Assembly (NCBI RefSeq): GCF_019059575.1
Contig: NW_024881855.1
Coordinates: forward strand, 496,001-560,000
From: Amphibalanus amphitrite
Lineage: Eukaryota; Arthropoda; Thecostraca; Balanomorpha; Balanidae
Length of the DNA: 64,000 nt
Direction of reading: 5' to 3'
The notes below the pieces were generated by a model. The model was not told the origin of the DNA. It made no database searches and saw only the letters and a program-made list of their open reading frames with translations. The position numbers were made by a program, and so were the translations under genes. Shown piece by piece: positions 13,701 to 24,769 of this stretch. Positions within the stretch are counted from its first letter, which is position 1, and every line of letters starts with the position of its first letter.

Positions 13701-16700
13701 GTTTAGCATTCTGCAGCAAAGGCCATTAAAAATGTCAACACTCGAATAACCGCAGCAAGGAAAAAAGTCACCACATTGACTAAGCCTGACTACTAACCAA
13801 GAGCAAAGGATCGAAAGTTAGAATATCAGAATGAGTCAGACTAGGAAATACATATGCAGATAGCAGCACCATAAGAGATGAACCATCGACACTTGTATCA
13901 ACAACAAGCCTCACATTCACCACCCTTCCCCAACATCATCCCGTTGCTAAGCCACGCTTTCCCGCCAGCCTACCTGTAGCAGGTGTAGCACGTTTTGACC
14001 TTCAGTCCACCCTTCACCAGGCTGATGAGCGTTTCATCTTCCACGAAGTTGAGCACGGCTCGCAGAAGTAGGCACTTTGCGTAGCAGAGCTCGGCATGCG
14101 CCTCCTCTGTAAAATAGAGCACGTCCGGTCAACGAACACGCAACTGTCGGAGATGACTTATCGCCTACGAAGGCACGGTTTCATTTATTAAAAGTACCTT
14201 TCAGTTCAGTGAATTTAATCATCGTTATCGATGGAGCGTATCACCATACGCATTCTCGTCACATATCAACTTTGCTCGGGCCGTGCCGGGGAAAGCTGCA
14301 GTCAAAATCCCACCCCTACGCACCTTCCGTGTAGAGGCCGTAGTCGGGCTTCTTGACGATCTTGCTGACCGTCTCCCCGAGGGTGCTCTTTCGACGGAAG
14401 CGGTTGCAGACCTCGACGCTGGAGCGGAGGACGTCCACGGCTACCTCGATATCCCTCTGTGGTGGGACGAATACACAGTCAGCCGTCAAAGGGACTGAGA
14501 AGGGCAGGGACTACACACGCCAAGTAAGTGTAAGTCAGTGTCAGTGGGAGTAAGTGTAAGTAAGCAGTAAGTGTAAGTTAGTGGGAATGGGACGTATTGT
14601 AAGCGTAAGTGGGACAACACAGCTGATCAGGTCACAGGGGCGGGAACGGACGGGACAGCGATACTGTGGGATGTGGCCAGCACAGTAGTAAGATTGGTAA
14701 CGGACCTTACATGCTTCCCAGCACTGAGTTATCACCAGTTACCCGAAACTGGAGCAAACTGCGCATTTTCTAATCGATCTCCGGACAAATTTCATCATCA
14801 ACCCGGACTCAGTGGGACCACCCACGGCCGCACCGCTCGGCTATCACAACTCCCCGCCCCCATCCATAACCACCCGCCCACCCCATCGCCAACTCACCGG
14901 GTCGAACGTCATGATGGCCTGCAGATAGAGCATCGTGCCGTAGCCCATGGCGTGGTACATACTTGAGTCGCGCCTGTCAAAAGACACATGTGTCAGCATC
15001 GGCAGAGGCACAGTTCAGTTCATTCAAAAGTTCATCAACGGGTATGAACGGACCAATCATAGACAAAGCCGCAAGTATGAAAAAACCAGACATGAAACTA
15101 TGAAAGACTAATAAATCGATACAGTATTATTTATACAACTGAACATACAAATACAGCTGGTGGCGGACAGATGTGAAGGAGCGTTGGCAGTAGGCATTAT
15201 CTGAGGCCGTGACAAGCGACGTGGCGATGTCGCGATGTCGTGGGGAAAACAGAACGCAGAAAAAATGAACGGGGACGCCGGTACTTCACAGCGTTTGTAA
15301 CGTGAAAATTGACTCATCAATGGACTAATTCAACGGCATGGAACGGGAGTTATTAGACAACTTCCTTCACGTCACATCAGTGACCCCAGCTGGACAACTC
15401 CTCCCACAGTGTCTCGGCTGCTCCCTTGAGGCCCCTACTGCCACAGACGGCGCTATTTGCAGTGTTAGTGGGTTAGGCCCGGCGACAGGCCGCGGCCCGG
15501 TCGATATGACCGTGAAGGGAAGCCCGGAGCGTCCCGCGCTGGCCCCGACCCCGGGAAAGGTGACGCGCCAGGTTGGTTCCCGACCGCGCCCGGTATGGAA
15601 GATAGAGGGAGACAGAGAACGACAGCACGACAAAGCAAGGTCAGAGCAGGGTGGGAGTCGTGTAAGCACAATCAGGTCATCACTTGAGAAAGACCACAGC
15701 AATGAAGGGACATGGGAGATTCTTAGCATTCACCGGGTTTACTGTCAAAAAGAAAAGTATGACAAAACGAAAAAATAGACCAAGACTCAAGAGTGTTGGT
15801 GATCCACTCCCAAGGATACAGGGTGCGGAGTGCGCGGGTGAAAATCCACTGACCATGGCCGCATTATCTCTCGCGCCTCGTCAAACTGGTTGTTGAAGAA
15901 GTAGCGGACGGCCAGACGGCACTCGTCCAGAGACCGCTCCAGCGTCATCGGACCGTGGTGCTCCGGCAGCCTGGGGGCACAACGGGGTCACGGGGTCAAA
16001 ACGAGGTCACGGGGTCATACTGGGTCAGACGGATTATCGGGGCACACTGCACAGTGGGCGTCGTCCGACCACTACGGCTGATTATGTGAGGATAATTCAG
16101 AATTAGGGGCAGACAGAACCCAAGTTATAAGGCGCCCACTCAGTCAGCACAGTGCCACGCCGTACCCATAATTGGTGAATTACGCGTATTATCAACGGAT
16201 TACCACGACCTTGAATGTGGTTAGCCGGTGCAGATGAAACGGGTTCTAGAGAACCGGTGGCACAGGCCTGCACCGCTGCACCGGCACTAGGTCTAGGTCT
16301 ACTACTGAAAACCACTAGAGAGCACAAGATCTATCGATAAGCGGCATTAGGATATCGACAGATAAATGCGAAAAATGGGTATGAATAATCGACTAAATTT
16401 ACCGGGCACAAGGGAAAAAAGAATATAAAATCAATCTGCCTTTAGAAACCGCATTTAAAAAAGGCGAGTTTCATCAACAGCAAACCTCGTAAATTTACGG
16501 ACACCAGTGCACACAGCGATTAGCCAGTTATGAAGGGGACATTTCAAAGATAATCTGCGGAATTACGTGCTACGTGCACGTCTGGTGAACCCGCCGAATA
16601 CCAATCATTCCAAACCAAGTGCAGCATACGTAAGCAGCTCACACAATACTTACGTAAACACTGCCTGTTCCTCCACGGCATCCTGAAACTGGACGGAAAA

Positions 16701-19700
16701 CATGACGTCAGTAATTACAACAGCACTATTCTTCGTAATCAGGAGAACGGGTCTTCTAGCCTTGAATAACGGTCTAGAGCAAATAAAACCCACTGAGCTC
16801 TGGTACGGGAGGAGCTCTTACGAAACACGAGGTCATCCGGGAGCGACCGTGCTTGGAACAATGCAATTTATTTGTTGGGTTTTCCAAAAGCTGACCAGAG
16901 CCACCGGAATATCAGTAGGTGGCCTCTATCCATGCGAGGGAAACTCGGAGAGGCGGTAGCCGTTGAGGAAACAACTGTACGCAAGGAATCGAATACGATG
17001 AACAAAATTGAGGAATCGAATACGATGAGCAAAACTGAAAACAAAATATTTCATTTTCTTATTCACATTCGACGCTGAAAAACGTCAAATACTAATGACA
17101 GCAGTGCTTTAAGACGAACATGACTTAAATATTTCCGTGGCCAGCGTGAGAACACACACATAAATTTACGATCCTTCAGAATGACCTATGATAGTAGCGC
17201 TAGCCTCTAGAGATTCGGAAGGTTTGAGAAGACCTCTGCAATTCTGCATCCCCCAAGTAATCGAGCATCATCCCCATGGTCGCGGTCGAAGTGCTACATT
17301 TAGACCCATGGGATTCGCTTACATAACAGCGCTACCTTAACACCAGCTCTCGGCCTGCAGTGGTGGGGCCTCGGCCCGTGGGGATGGCACTGGGAGGCCA
17401 GTAAAACAGTTTACGGCCACGCCTCCGGCGGCATTGCGTACAGCCGGGGGCGGCGGTGGGGTGAGCCGGGACGGGAGGGGGAGACGGTTCCACGTGCTGG
17501 CTGCGGGTGCAGCAGAGTGGCCATACAGCCGACAAAGTAGCCGTCTGAACGGAAATGGCGACACGCTGACGGTCTGAGATCATACCATCTCGAATGCTGG
17601 CCACCAGTTTATGAGCTGGTGTAGGCAGTCATTCCACTTTTGTTTACGTGAGTAGCTTTCTGAAGTAACGATCCGAGAAAAAATGAAATATGATTTATTG
17701 ACGGGAATCGAGAATTCGTATTCCCTTCTCTTAAAATCTCCATCGGAACCGGTGGCCCATGACCATTTTTCGATTTTTCGAACAACAAAAGGCTCTTCAC
17801 TCGAACATTTCAATGTTCAATACTGTCAAAGGGACAGGCATACAATTGTTTTATACCTACCGTTGTCATGAAGAAATGAAGAGATACAGCGCCATACAAA
17901 ATATAAGATAAATAGGGGAGAGTGGGAAAGATGCCCAGGGTTTTGCTATGTCATATATTATTCGAAAATGACGGTCGGAAAGCAAAAACTTGGAGTTTCA
18001 ACGGAAGCCGACATCATTTTTCTCCAAAAATATCACACTTTCGTGCCTGAAATATGATGACTTTTTTTGCTATTAAGCATCTTCCCGAAGAAGTGAAAGG
18101 GGGCGTCTTACCCCACAGGGTGGGAAAGACGCCCCGAAGATGCCCCCTGCACTATAAGTGACATAAATGGGCACGTGAATCGCCTGAACGAATCAGTAGT
18201 CCCTTCGAGCCTGCAGTAGACACCGAACGTCATCGTAAGGGCCCTCAAAAGTAGTCGTAAGGGGCTTCAGAGGTCATCGTTAGGGCCATCATAGTCCAAC
18301 GCGGCCAAACAAGCCTCCGTGGTGGCGTTCGGAGACCACTGTGGGGCCCTTATAGGTCTTCATGATGATTGAGGGCCCTCGAGCCCATCGTGGGGACCTC
18401 AGATGCCAGCGCGGCCCGTGGAGCCAACGTGGGAGCCCTCAAAGGATGTCGTGAGGGGCCCTGGAGCCAATAATGGGGCCCACAGAGGCCGTCGTGAGGG
18501 CTCTCAGAGTCAGATGCCGCCCAAAAAGTCGCTGTGTGGGCCGAGAGTCCCAGATCGGCTTTTGTCTCGCATCACAAGTATGTAATAAATGATTTGACGG
18601 GCTGCTTGAAGGACTGCCTAGTGATTTAGGGGGGCGTCTTTCCCCATCAGGACAGGGGGCATCTTACCCCAAGGTACCGAAGTAACATTAAATCAGTACA
18701 ATTTGTTAGCCATAAAACTACACCCTGAAACAAACTGTTTGGGACACAGTCCACGCATGTTAATGTATCACGACTATAGCAAGGGACGCAAAAATTATCT
18801 ACCTTCTTTGATATTTACATATTTGACACCAAAATATTTTTTGAAAGCAGCAAATAAAAAACATGCAATCACCAGCCAGCCGTTGCCAAACTGAGCTTAG
18901 CAAATTTTTGTGCAGTTAACAAGGCAGGCTTCCGCTTTACGCTAAGAACATTAATTTTCAGGTTCGATTCTTTGTTTCGCCGCTAGAGGGGGTGGGGCGT
19001 CTTTCCCACCCTGGGCATCTTACCCCACTCTCCCCTACCCACAAATGAAAATGTCAACTTTGATGTACCGCAAAAGGATCTCTGATGTTTCATCAGTTTA
19101 CCATACAAATAACCAAACGTAGGATTAAACAATTACAGATGGGTGATCTGGCGGCAAACACAAAAGAACATACACGCAAAACATGTCCCGGCTCTGTCTC
19201 CCACGACCCCACGGCAATAATACATCCCAGGCGAGCTTCTGCAATCTACATCTCATTCGCGACTGGCGGCTCTTCCGGGGGTGGGGGGGGGGGGGGGATG
19301 AAGAGTGTGACCTTACCTCGTCATCGTCTCCCGCCGCCGGCTGGGAGTCGGTGGCCGCCATCGGCACGGTCGGCCCTACAGCCGCGGCTGTAACAGACAC
19401 ACAGAGTCGTCAGTTAAAGTCCTAGAGGAATAGCATGATCGTTTTTATTTAAATGTGATTGAGAAATGAAGAGAATCAGTACCAGTTACCGGTCATTCAG
19501 TACTGGTCGCATACACTGAACCCTATACATAACACAATACCCGTCACTCGTCAGTCACTGGGCCGTATACAAAAGGTCGCCGGAGATTGCCTGCACTGCT
19601 GACAACAAGCACAAACCCCGGGACACTGAATAGCTGAGCGGTGCTATATACCAAACACAATTACTGATGATTCAAAACGACAACGTCCGGGCGATCGCAC

Positions 19701-19849
19701 AACCAAACCGTAACTCAAAAGTCAAAACAATAGTCGCCTGTCCGGAAATTCAAAGCAGCACCGAGAACTACGATCCATTACCGTCATCACCACGCTCATC
19801 ACACCACAGCGTGTTCCTATCACGTACTGATTGTGGCCTCAGCCGGCAT
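4738..19849 (-). CDS. TTC39: Tetratricopeptide repeat protein 39 (TTC39/IML2 family), 14 coding exons, 626 aa
   Basis: Exons in coding order (minus strand): 19828-19849, 19317-19387, 16654-16682, 15854-15970, 14898-14973, 14324-14456, 13974-14106, 13429-13528, 13169-13234, 9003-9170, 6476-6639, 5791-6188, 5196-5430, 4738-4906 (stop TGA at 4738-4740). All donors are GT, all acceptors AG, and all phases agree, giving 1881 nt. Family landmarks in order are HAELCYAKCLLLRAVLNF, HFEGGVRLGVGTFNL, KILKLLEFVGFTGNK, TYPNGAFFLFFAGRLEL, FHHVCFWEL, GKSVPAEKFVIRKSRRYL, ELLYLWNGF, DDHYLVPFAWLELGLLAL and MINRLHFRVHAA. Vertebrate TTC39A/B/C are about 580-680 aa, so this looks full length. The family is built of TPR-like helices and is thought to act as a scaffold; mammalian TTC39B is linked to LXR turnover and yeast Iml2 to inclusion clearance. 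I cannot say which paralog this is. The 22-nt first exon (MPAEATI) rests on in-frame splicing and a Kozak-like context; an alternative start is ATG 19361. Confidence 0.93.
5428..5433 (-). promoter_or_regulatory. Tandem NAGNAG splice acceptor of TTC39 exon 13
   Basis: On the minus strand the exon is preceded by CTCCTCAGCAG. Splicing after the first AG (exon starts at 5430) or the second (5427) both keep frame and differ by one alanine. Both fit the upstream donor phase at 5791. Confidence 0.55.
7164..8626. mobile_element. TTAA-bounded GC-hairpin element, copy A (contains MITE copy 2)
   Basis: The element starts TTAACCCGGCAGGCGGTGGG and its right end, read inward, is TTAACCTTCCAGGCGGTGGG: roughly 20-bp inverted ends on a TTAA target, the pattern of piggyBac-type elements. 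Just inside each end is a poly-G/poly-C hairpin (7208-7238 and 8582-8609). The interior is rich in AGGTCA half-sites, for example around 7740-7970, and carries the landmark ATCGATTCGATGCAGCTCG near 7995-8015. No protein is encoded. It lies in a TTC39 intron and has been entered by the palindromic MITE at 7436-7672. Confidence 0.75.
7436..7672. mobile_element. Palindromic MITE, copy 2 (inside element A)
   Basis: A 237-bp copy of the element at 1901-2118 in the opposite orientation. It starts TACCGTAAAGTGGGGC and ends GCCCCACCTTACGGTA, here with the 18-bp TGGGGCTATTTGAGACAG motif doubled at both ends. The interior (TTTTTGCTCAGG..., inverted) matches copy 1. It interrupts element A, so it is the younger insertion. 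Confidence 0.8.
10730..13102. mobile_element. TTAA-bounded GC-hairpin element, copy B
   Basis: This 2373-bp element has ends TTAACCCGCGCCCAGATGGG and, read inward from the right, TTAACCCGCGCCCTGATGGG. Subterminal poly-G/poly-C hairpins are at 10774-10802 and 13062-13085. The interior has runs of AGGTCA (around 11065-11250) and shares a closely matching stretch with copy A (11241-11340 against 7954-8060). The section 11600-12900 is extra sequence not seen in the other copies. No coding frame is supported. It ends 67 bases from a TTC39 splice donor. Confidence 0.78.
15440..15610. other. GC-rich intronic patch in TTC39, unassigned
   Basis: A GC-rich stretch within a TTC39 intron is open on both strands (a plus-strand frame of 146 codons spans 15338-15778). 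Neither translation resembles a known family, and no exon here is needed for TTC39 continuity. It could be an unannotated exon, an enhancer or simple composition bias. Confidence 0.25.
17335..17580. other. GC-rich island in a 5' intron of TTC39
   Basis: A GC-rich island of about 250 bp sits in the intron after the second TTC39 exon, with overlapping minus-strand frames of 75-90 codons and no recognisable domain. It may be an internal promoter or an alternative 5' exon; nothing in the sequence settles this. Confidence 0.25.
17913..19037. mobile_element. TAGGGGAGAG-ended element with iterated GGGGCGTCTT motif
   Basis: Ends are TAGGGGAGAGTGGGAAAGAT and, inward from the right, TAGGGGAGAGTGGGGTAAGA: about 20-bp inverted repeats next to TA, 1125 bp in all. 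The subterminal motif (GTGGGAAAGATGCCC and its variant GGGGCGTCTTTCCC) recurs inside near 18103-18145 and 18630-18670 and again at the right end near 18992-19030. The middle carries loosely repeated GGGGCCCTC/CGTCGTAAGGG units (18225-18500). No transposase. It lies in a TTC39 intron. Confidence 0.72.
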
Positions 19850-20060
19850 GGTGCCCGTTCAGTCGACCCAAGTGCGCGCGTCCTGCACCGCCGCCCGACT
19901 GCGACGGCCGGGGCGTCAGGACGGCGTACCAACGGGCGACCTTGCGCGGCCGCGCGAGCTTCTCCGATTGCCGGGGGCATCTGCCGTCTGGGGCCCGGGG
20001 GTGTGCTGCACGGTGCACCGACCGTCGCGCGGAGGAGAGAGGGTACGAATCGGCGTAAAC
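19828..20060 (-). promoter_or_regulatory. GC/CpG-rich probable TTC39 promoter and first exon
   Basis: The interval is markedly richer in G+C and CpG than its flanks, contains the proposed TTC39 start codon at 19849, and lies at the 5' edge of the gene. Open frames on both strands here are probably by-products of high GC. No TATA box was identified. This is inferred from composition and position only. Confidence 0.35.
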
Positions 20061-20151
20061 CTTTCGCGGCGTTACATAACGCTAATTCGTCCGCTCAGAC
20101 CGGACCTTGAGCGCTGTTGCTGAGGGCAGTGGGGCTGACGTACTAATCCAG

Positions 20152-20679
20152 TTAGCAATTGCAAATTATGCAGATGGACGGGGAACACAGAACGAAGTGC
20201 AGCAAGGGCCTCATCTCAATAAAAACAGTGCACATTGCACCTTGACCAGCTAATTCCTTAGCGTTGCAAACCTGGGGAAACATTTCAGCGTAAGTATCTA
20301 CAGAAATACTACAAGCCAGTAGCCACATCACTAGTAGGGGGACTGCGGTTGCCGGTAAAAACGGTATTTGCTGCGCCTGGGTCTGTCTGCACTCTGCTAG
20401 GTTGGGTTCCCGAAACAGCAATAACCAATAAGACGTTTTTGGAGCGACAAACGAGCACAACTGTGAGCCCTGCAATTGCACAAGTGCAAGGTGAGTTCCT
20501 ATCTGAGCTGGCGAGGTCCTACCTGATCCTATCCTAAAGAGCTGTCCGGCTTCCCTGTGTATGCGCGTGACGCTGCGCTCATTTGCCGGGGGTCTGGGGT
20601 AAGGGGTCGGCTTGCTCCCCTTTACCGCGGCCTTGTGCAGCGGATTTTTTAATAAGTAGTTTCGTAGGTACTGTGCCAT
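20152..20679 (-). CDS. Hypothetical ORF, 175 codons, possibly a first exon
   Basis: The frame opens MAQYLRNYLLKNPLHKAAV and has a plausible donor (GTAGGA after GGATCAG, near 20521) about 53 codons in. The first 50 residues are basic and look more protein-like than the rest. No family is recognised and no downstream exon could be joined before TTC39 on the same strand. It may be chance, a lost gene or an upstream transcript. Confidence 0.2.
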   Translation of the reverse strand: MAQYLRNYLLKNPLHKAAVKGSKPTPYPRPPANERSVTRIHREAGQLFRIGSGRTSPAQIGTHLALVQLQGSQLCSFVAPKTSYWLLLFREPNLAECRQTQAQQIPFLPATAVPLLVMWLLACSISVDTYAEMFPQVCNAKELAGQGAMCTVFIEMRPLLHFVLCSPSICIICNC

Positions 20680-21123
20680 TTAATACCGGGAGGTATGAAT
20701 GGTATCGGGAATATCGCTCGACATAACAACAGCACCGGACAAAAGACAATCATTTGGAGCACTAACTTCAATTATCATACTGTACTGCAAGCAAACCTTC
20801 TTCGATTCCCTTCAGACGCCTCAGCGAACAATCTACCTCTCGAACATAATTGCGCGCTACGTTATAGGGCACGCGAAGGACCCTCAGGCCTAGTAAGCTG
20901 ATCACTTCTCGAGTCCTGCGAAATCCACTGAAAGACGGTTCAAAATGCCAGTAGCCTCACTCCGGTACCGTCTACTCCAGACACAACTTCAGCGGCCGAA
21001 GATCAACCAGCCCAGTCCGCACGTTAGTTACAATCGTCCAAACTACGAGAGCTGTCACAACTGACAACCCAGGTCCCAGGGGGCTCGGGGCCGGAATTCA
21101 GAAGGGCTCGGATGAAAATTACG

Positions 21124-22373
21124 TAGGGGAGAGTGGGGTTATTTGGCCGGTGGTGTAAATTGGCCGCCCCCACCTGTACCATGTCTAATAAAAGTGAGTG
21201 AAATAACTCTAGTCTCTATTCATTTGTCATGGCTAGAAATAGCTGGAGGACAAATGTCAAAACTTTGCCCCTCGTAGTTTTATTCAAAATTAATAAAACG
21301 TTAATTACATTAGAAAATGGCAACTTTTGCTTCTGTTTACAAAGTTGTATAACATGTAGTATTTGGGCTAAAAACGAATTCAGACATTATAGCGCCATTC
21401 TTGGGAGTGTTCAGCGGTTCCAAGAGCAATTTCATCTAATTCCGTATAGCCGTGATGACTTTATAGACAAAAAATTTCAGAATGGCAATATGGGGTAATT
21501 TGGCCGGGACTAGCGGGGCAACTTGGCCGGTGCGCTCATGGTCACTATGCTAGGACGGCCCAAGGGACGGCCGAGTTTTCATGGTCAATTGTACCATAAA
21601 TGACATGATTCATGACCAACTTTGACTACTTTGATGCCTTACTTCCGATTGGTCAACTGTAAGAGCATGTGACGTCATCAAAGGTTACCAAACGTTTTTT
21701 GCTAATAAATCCTTTCATAAAAATGGCACAGCCACACAAATGGTCTCATTCTGTTCAGTTCGCCAAGGCGCATCGAATGATATGCATGATGACCTTGAAA
21801 TCACGTGACCTTGAGGTCAAGCGACCTGAGGTAACGCGACCTGAGGTCAACCTTTGACCTTGACTTCTCGAGGTCAACACATATATGTTTCGATGCGGAC
21901 TGACGAGAGAATTACGATGGTACTCAAAGTTTTGGCCTAGCTTGATTACTTCAAAAGTTATTCGTAAAAAACTGTCTTCGCATCTAGAGCCGCTAATTTG
22001 GCTATTTTGACCCCTGTGACCCCTGAGTCAACCTCCAAAATACGGCAAATGCGTCATAGGACACACGTCATTGCTGAATCTGAAGCTGACTCGCAATATA
22101 AGAGAAAATCCCGACCGCAAACTAACACCGGCCAAATTGTCCCACACCCCCGGCCAAATAACCCTGCTAGTGGGGCAATTTGGCCGCCTTGCAGACCTTT
22201 GTAATACGTCACAATTTCAATATAAGTAATTACTCTATCATTTCAAGTTCACTGTCCAGTGAAGTAAAATGAATGCGACACCTGCCAGCGTTGAGAAAAT
22301 GCAGAAATGTGTCGTCAATTTTAAGCTACATCGTTTTCTAAAAAAAACGGCCAAATTACCCCGCTCTCCCCTA
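21124..22373. mobile_element. TAGGGGAGAG-ended element with iterated TTTGGCC motif and AGGTCA core
   Basis: The ends are TAGGGGAGAGTGGGGTTATT and, inward from the right, TAGGGGAGAGCGGGGTAATT; total 1250 bp with flanking TA. The GGGGTAATTTGGCCG motif recurs inside at about 21493-21530 and 22130-22190. Its centre (21665-22020) is clearly related to the AGGTCA-rich core of the TTAA element at 29826-30826, including GACGTCATCAAAGGT and GCGCATCGAATGATAT. No coding capacity is seen. Confidence 0.72.
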
Positions 22374-22963
22374 CCCGCCATCGAATCTACTTTATGATTT
22401 AAAATGTAGATCGTGGGTAGCGAGTGAAGTTAGCTAAGGCTAAGTCTCGCCGAAATTCCTTAGAGCGCCGAAAAAAAATGCGCTTGCGCCGAAATTTCTT
22501 CGTCCATCCATGCACCGAAAATTCGGCGCAATCCATCCGATGCGCCGGACATGTCGACGGTAACATGGATTTTTTTCCAGTCTGGTTTCTATCGGGTATT
22601 ATCAGTAATAATTTTCATAATATGCCTTAACATCTAAATATTGTATTCAATTTCCCCATCAGCCAAATGTGTGCAATTCCGTCAGATAGCCAGAAATGGT
22701 GGGCGGAGCCTATTTCGGCTGACAACAGCACAAACAGCTGAATATGTACGGGACGGGCCTATGGTGTGCTTTACATTCAATTTTGAGCCCAGGGTGCAAA
22801 CGCTATTTCCGCCCAAGACGCAGAAAAACTACTGCAAGCTGATCAAATGTTTCAATAGCACCAGCTTTACAGCCCCCATGACACACATTTGACCTTCCTG
22901 AACTGTATTTTTTTTTTATAAATAATATGTTTGAATTGGAAGATTGACAGAGCCAGGGACGAC
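22374..22963. other. Intergenic, no gene recognised
   Basis: No supported coding sequence, RNA gene or clear repeat was seen in this stretch. Confidence 0.4.
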
Positions 22964-23616
22964 GTTAAACCGCGCCCGAGTGACCGTATCAGTCAATTTC
23001 GCCATGGTGGTGGTGGTGGTGGGGGGGGGGGGGGTTGGCCACACCAAGGTATCTTGGGAAGTAAGCAAGCCAGAAAGACGCGGCAATAAGCAATAAAATA
23101 GTTCGCTATAAAATCTTTCAGAAATCAGAATCATACCGGTCTTTTTGATCAGGTCATCCCTGAAGTCACTGAAGGTCACCAATGTTCGCGAGCTTTTGTT
23201 CCAGATGTTGAAAACTTTTCACAACTCAGTGCACAAGTCGAGAACTTATAGATCTACAGCGCTGCAACAAGGCACATTCGATAGCTCTTTCAAAGGCCTT
23301 TCTGAGCTTTATTCTTAAATTTTACCTTAGGCCAACGGTGAAGCATTCAGACGGCAAAACTCAGAATATGATGTTTCTGCAGAACAGTTTTTGAATAATA
23401 ATTTTTTACTCCAAATTTGTATTACACTTATTTTACCGGCATCACCTTTGTCTCGTCGAGACGCGTCAAACGAACAATAAATTGACTGGAAAAGGTCAAC
23501 TTAAAAATTTGACCTTAGGTCAAAGTCACGGAAAAGGTCATGCTGCATGTCATTCGATTCGTATTGTTGAACTGAAGACATTCGTGGTGTTTTCAGTGCT
23601 CTAGCATATTTATATT
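22964..23616. mobile_element. Partial TTAA-type element F (left end and core)
   Basis: It begins TTAAACCGCGCCCGAGTG, a variant of the family end, followed by a GTGGTG/poly-G tract (23004-23034). The interior matches copy D (28740-29210) over GTCTCGTCGAGACGCGTC and the following AGGTCA-containing stretch up to GCTCTAGCA. The right end is missing; it stops where element C begins. Confidence 0.55.
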
Positions 23617-23775
23617 TTAACCCGTGCCCTGGTGGGGTCTGTTTACCTATAACGCGACCTGGTGGGGGGAGGAGGGCTATTTTTGCCCCCCCCCCCCTCG
23701 TATCTCCGAAACTACTGGACGGATTCGCAAAATTCAAACGACGCTCGTAAGCCCTGCCAAATTCGTTGAAAGAAC

Positions 23776-24769
23776 CATGGGTGGAGAACCTGCCCCGGCC
23801 ACCCCGGCCGTGGCCGGGGTAACTTTCAGCCTACCCCGGCGCGGCCGGGGTAACTTTTCTACTCTTGTAAATCCTAAAAGCTGTCTCCATACGAGAAAAG
23901 AAAACTCACGCTCTTCGAATGTTGACTTCCATGGGCGTAATATTGCAAATCAGGTAGGTATTTACCATTTACTTAACTTGCCATAATCTCCAACCCTAAG
24001 ACCCGCGTGTGGTCGCCAATGCCAAGATTGCTCTCAAATCCTGTTCAGTTTCGAAATTTTGGCGCGCCTTCGGCGCACTTTTTCAAAACTACTGCTTGAC
24101 CTCATTGCCTCCAACTGACCTGCCACCAACCGCAACCACACCCGTTTATGAGCGTACCCGTCAGGGTGCTCATAAACACCGAGCGGCCATCATGCTTCGA
24201 ACTCGGACTGTTGTAACCGGGCCACGTGCTCTCGCCACGCGGAATCCAATGCTCTAGCAACTGAGCTACGAGACCGGGACCAGTCGATATTCCTGGATCG
24301 ACTCCCTGTTTGTATTATAAGAGCCGCCCAACATTGAAAAAGGCTACGCCCGTGGATGTCAGTGACCTATTTTAGTGCTTTGCTTGGTTCGATCTGTCAA
24401 TTTCTCTGTAAAGCTTCTACTATGGTGAGTTGTCTTTTTGTAGCTATTTTGAGACACAATAAAAAGCTGAAAACGCAACATTTAGGTACTCAAAATGGCA
24501 TATGGTTTGGTTTGGGTTCGGTGTGAAATTGGAAGTTTAAGTAAAAAGAAATAATAATTTAAAAGGAAATTGTCTTTTCGATCATTCCAAAAATGTTATG
24601 AATAATACGGTGTCGGATACAACGCTCATCCTTGAGCAAACACAGCACCCTATTCCATGCGTCAGAATAGGGGTTTGATGATGACCGTTGAGAACAACGT
24701 GAGTATATCGTCTTCCCGCGACTATCGGTCGCCGGCCGGGGTAACTTTTTCAAACATTCTCCACCCATG
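23776..24769. mobile_element. hAT-like non-autonomous element with 8-bp duplication
   Basis: The 994-bp insertion has inverted ends CATGGGTGGAGAA and an exact 8-bp flanking direct repeat GAAAGAAC (23768-23775 and 24770-24777), the size typical of hAT elements. Subterminal copies of GGCCGGGGTAACTTT occur at the left end (twice) and the right end. It carries a tRNA-derived piece at 24187-24283 and no transposase. Confidence 0.78.
24187..24283 (-). repeat. tRNA-derived SINE head
   Basis: On the minus strand there is a box-A-like segment TCGTAGCTCAGTTGCTAGAG and, further on, a box-B-like GAGTTCGAAGC. The acceptor-stem ends do not pair, so this is a tRNA-like SINE head or tRNA pseudogene rather than a working tRNA. 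Confidence 0.55.

Noticed and set aside
7164-19037. Functional link between TTC39 (LXR turnover in mammals) and AGGTCA elements in its introns
   Set aside because: The same elements also occur outside TTC39 and in AIFM3, so their presence is better explained by dispersal; the coincidence is not evidence.
19667-20123. Plus-strand protein-coding gene (frames of 75-147 codons)
   Set aside because: Several overlapping frames are open at once because the stretch is GC-rich. None resembles a protein family, and the position fits the TTC39 promoter and first exon.
24187-24283. Functional tRNA gene
   Set aside because: Box A and box B words are present but the acceptor-stem ends do not pair and no clean cloverleaf can be drawn. 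It sits inside a transposon, so it is a SINE-type head or pseudogene.
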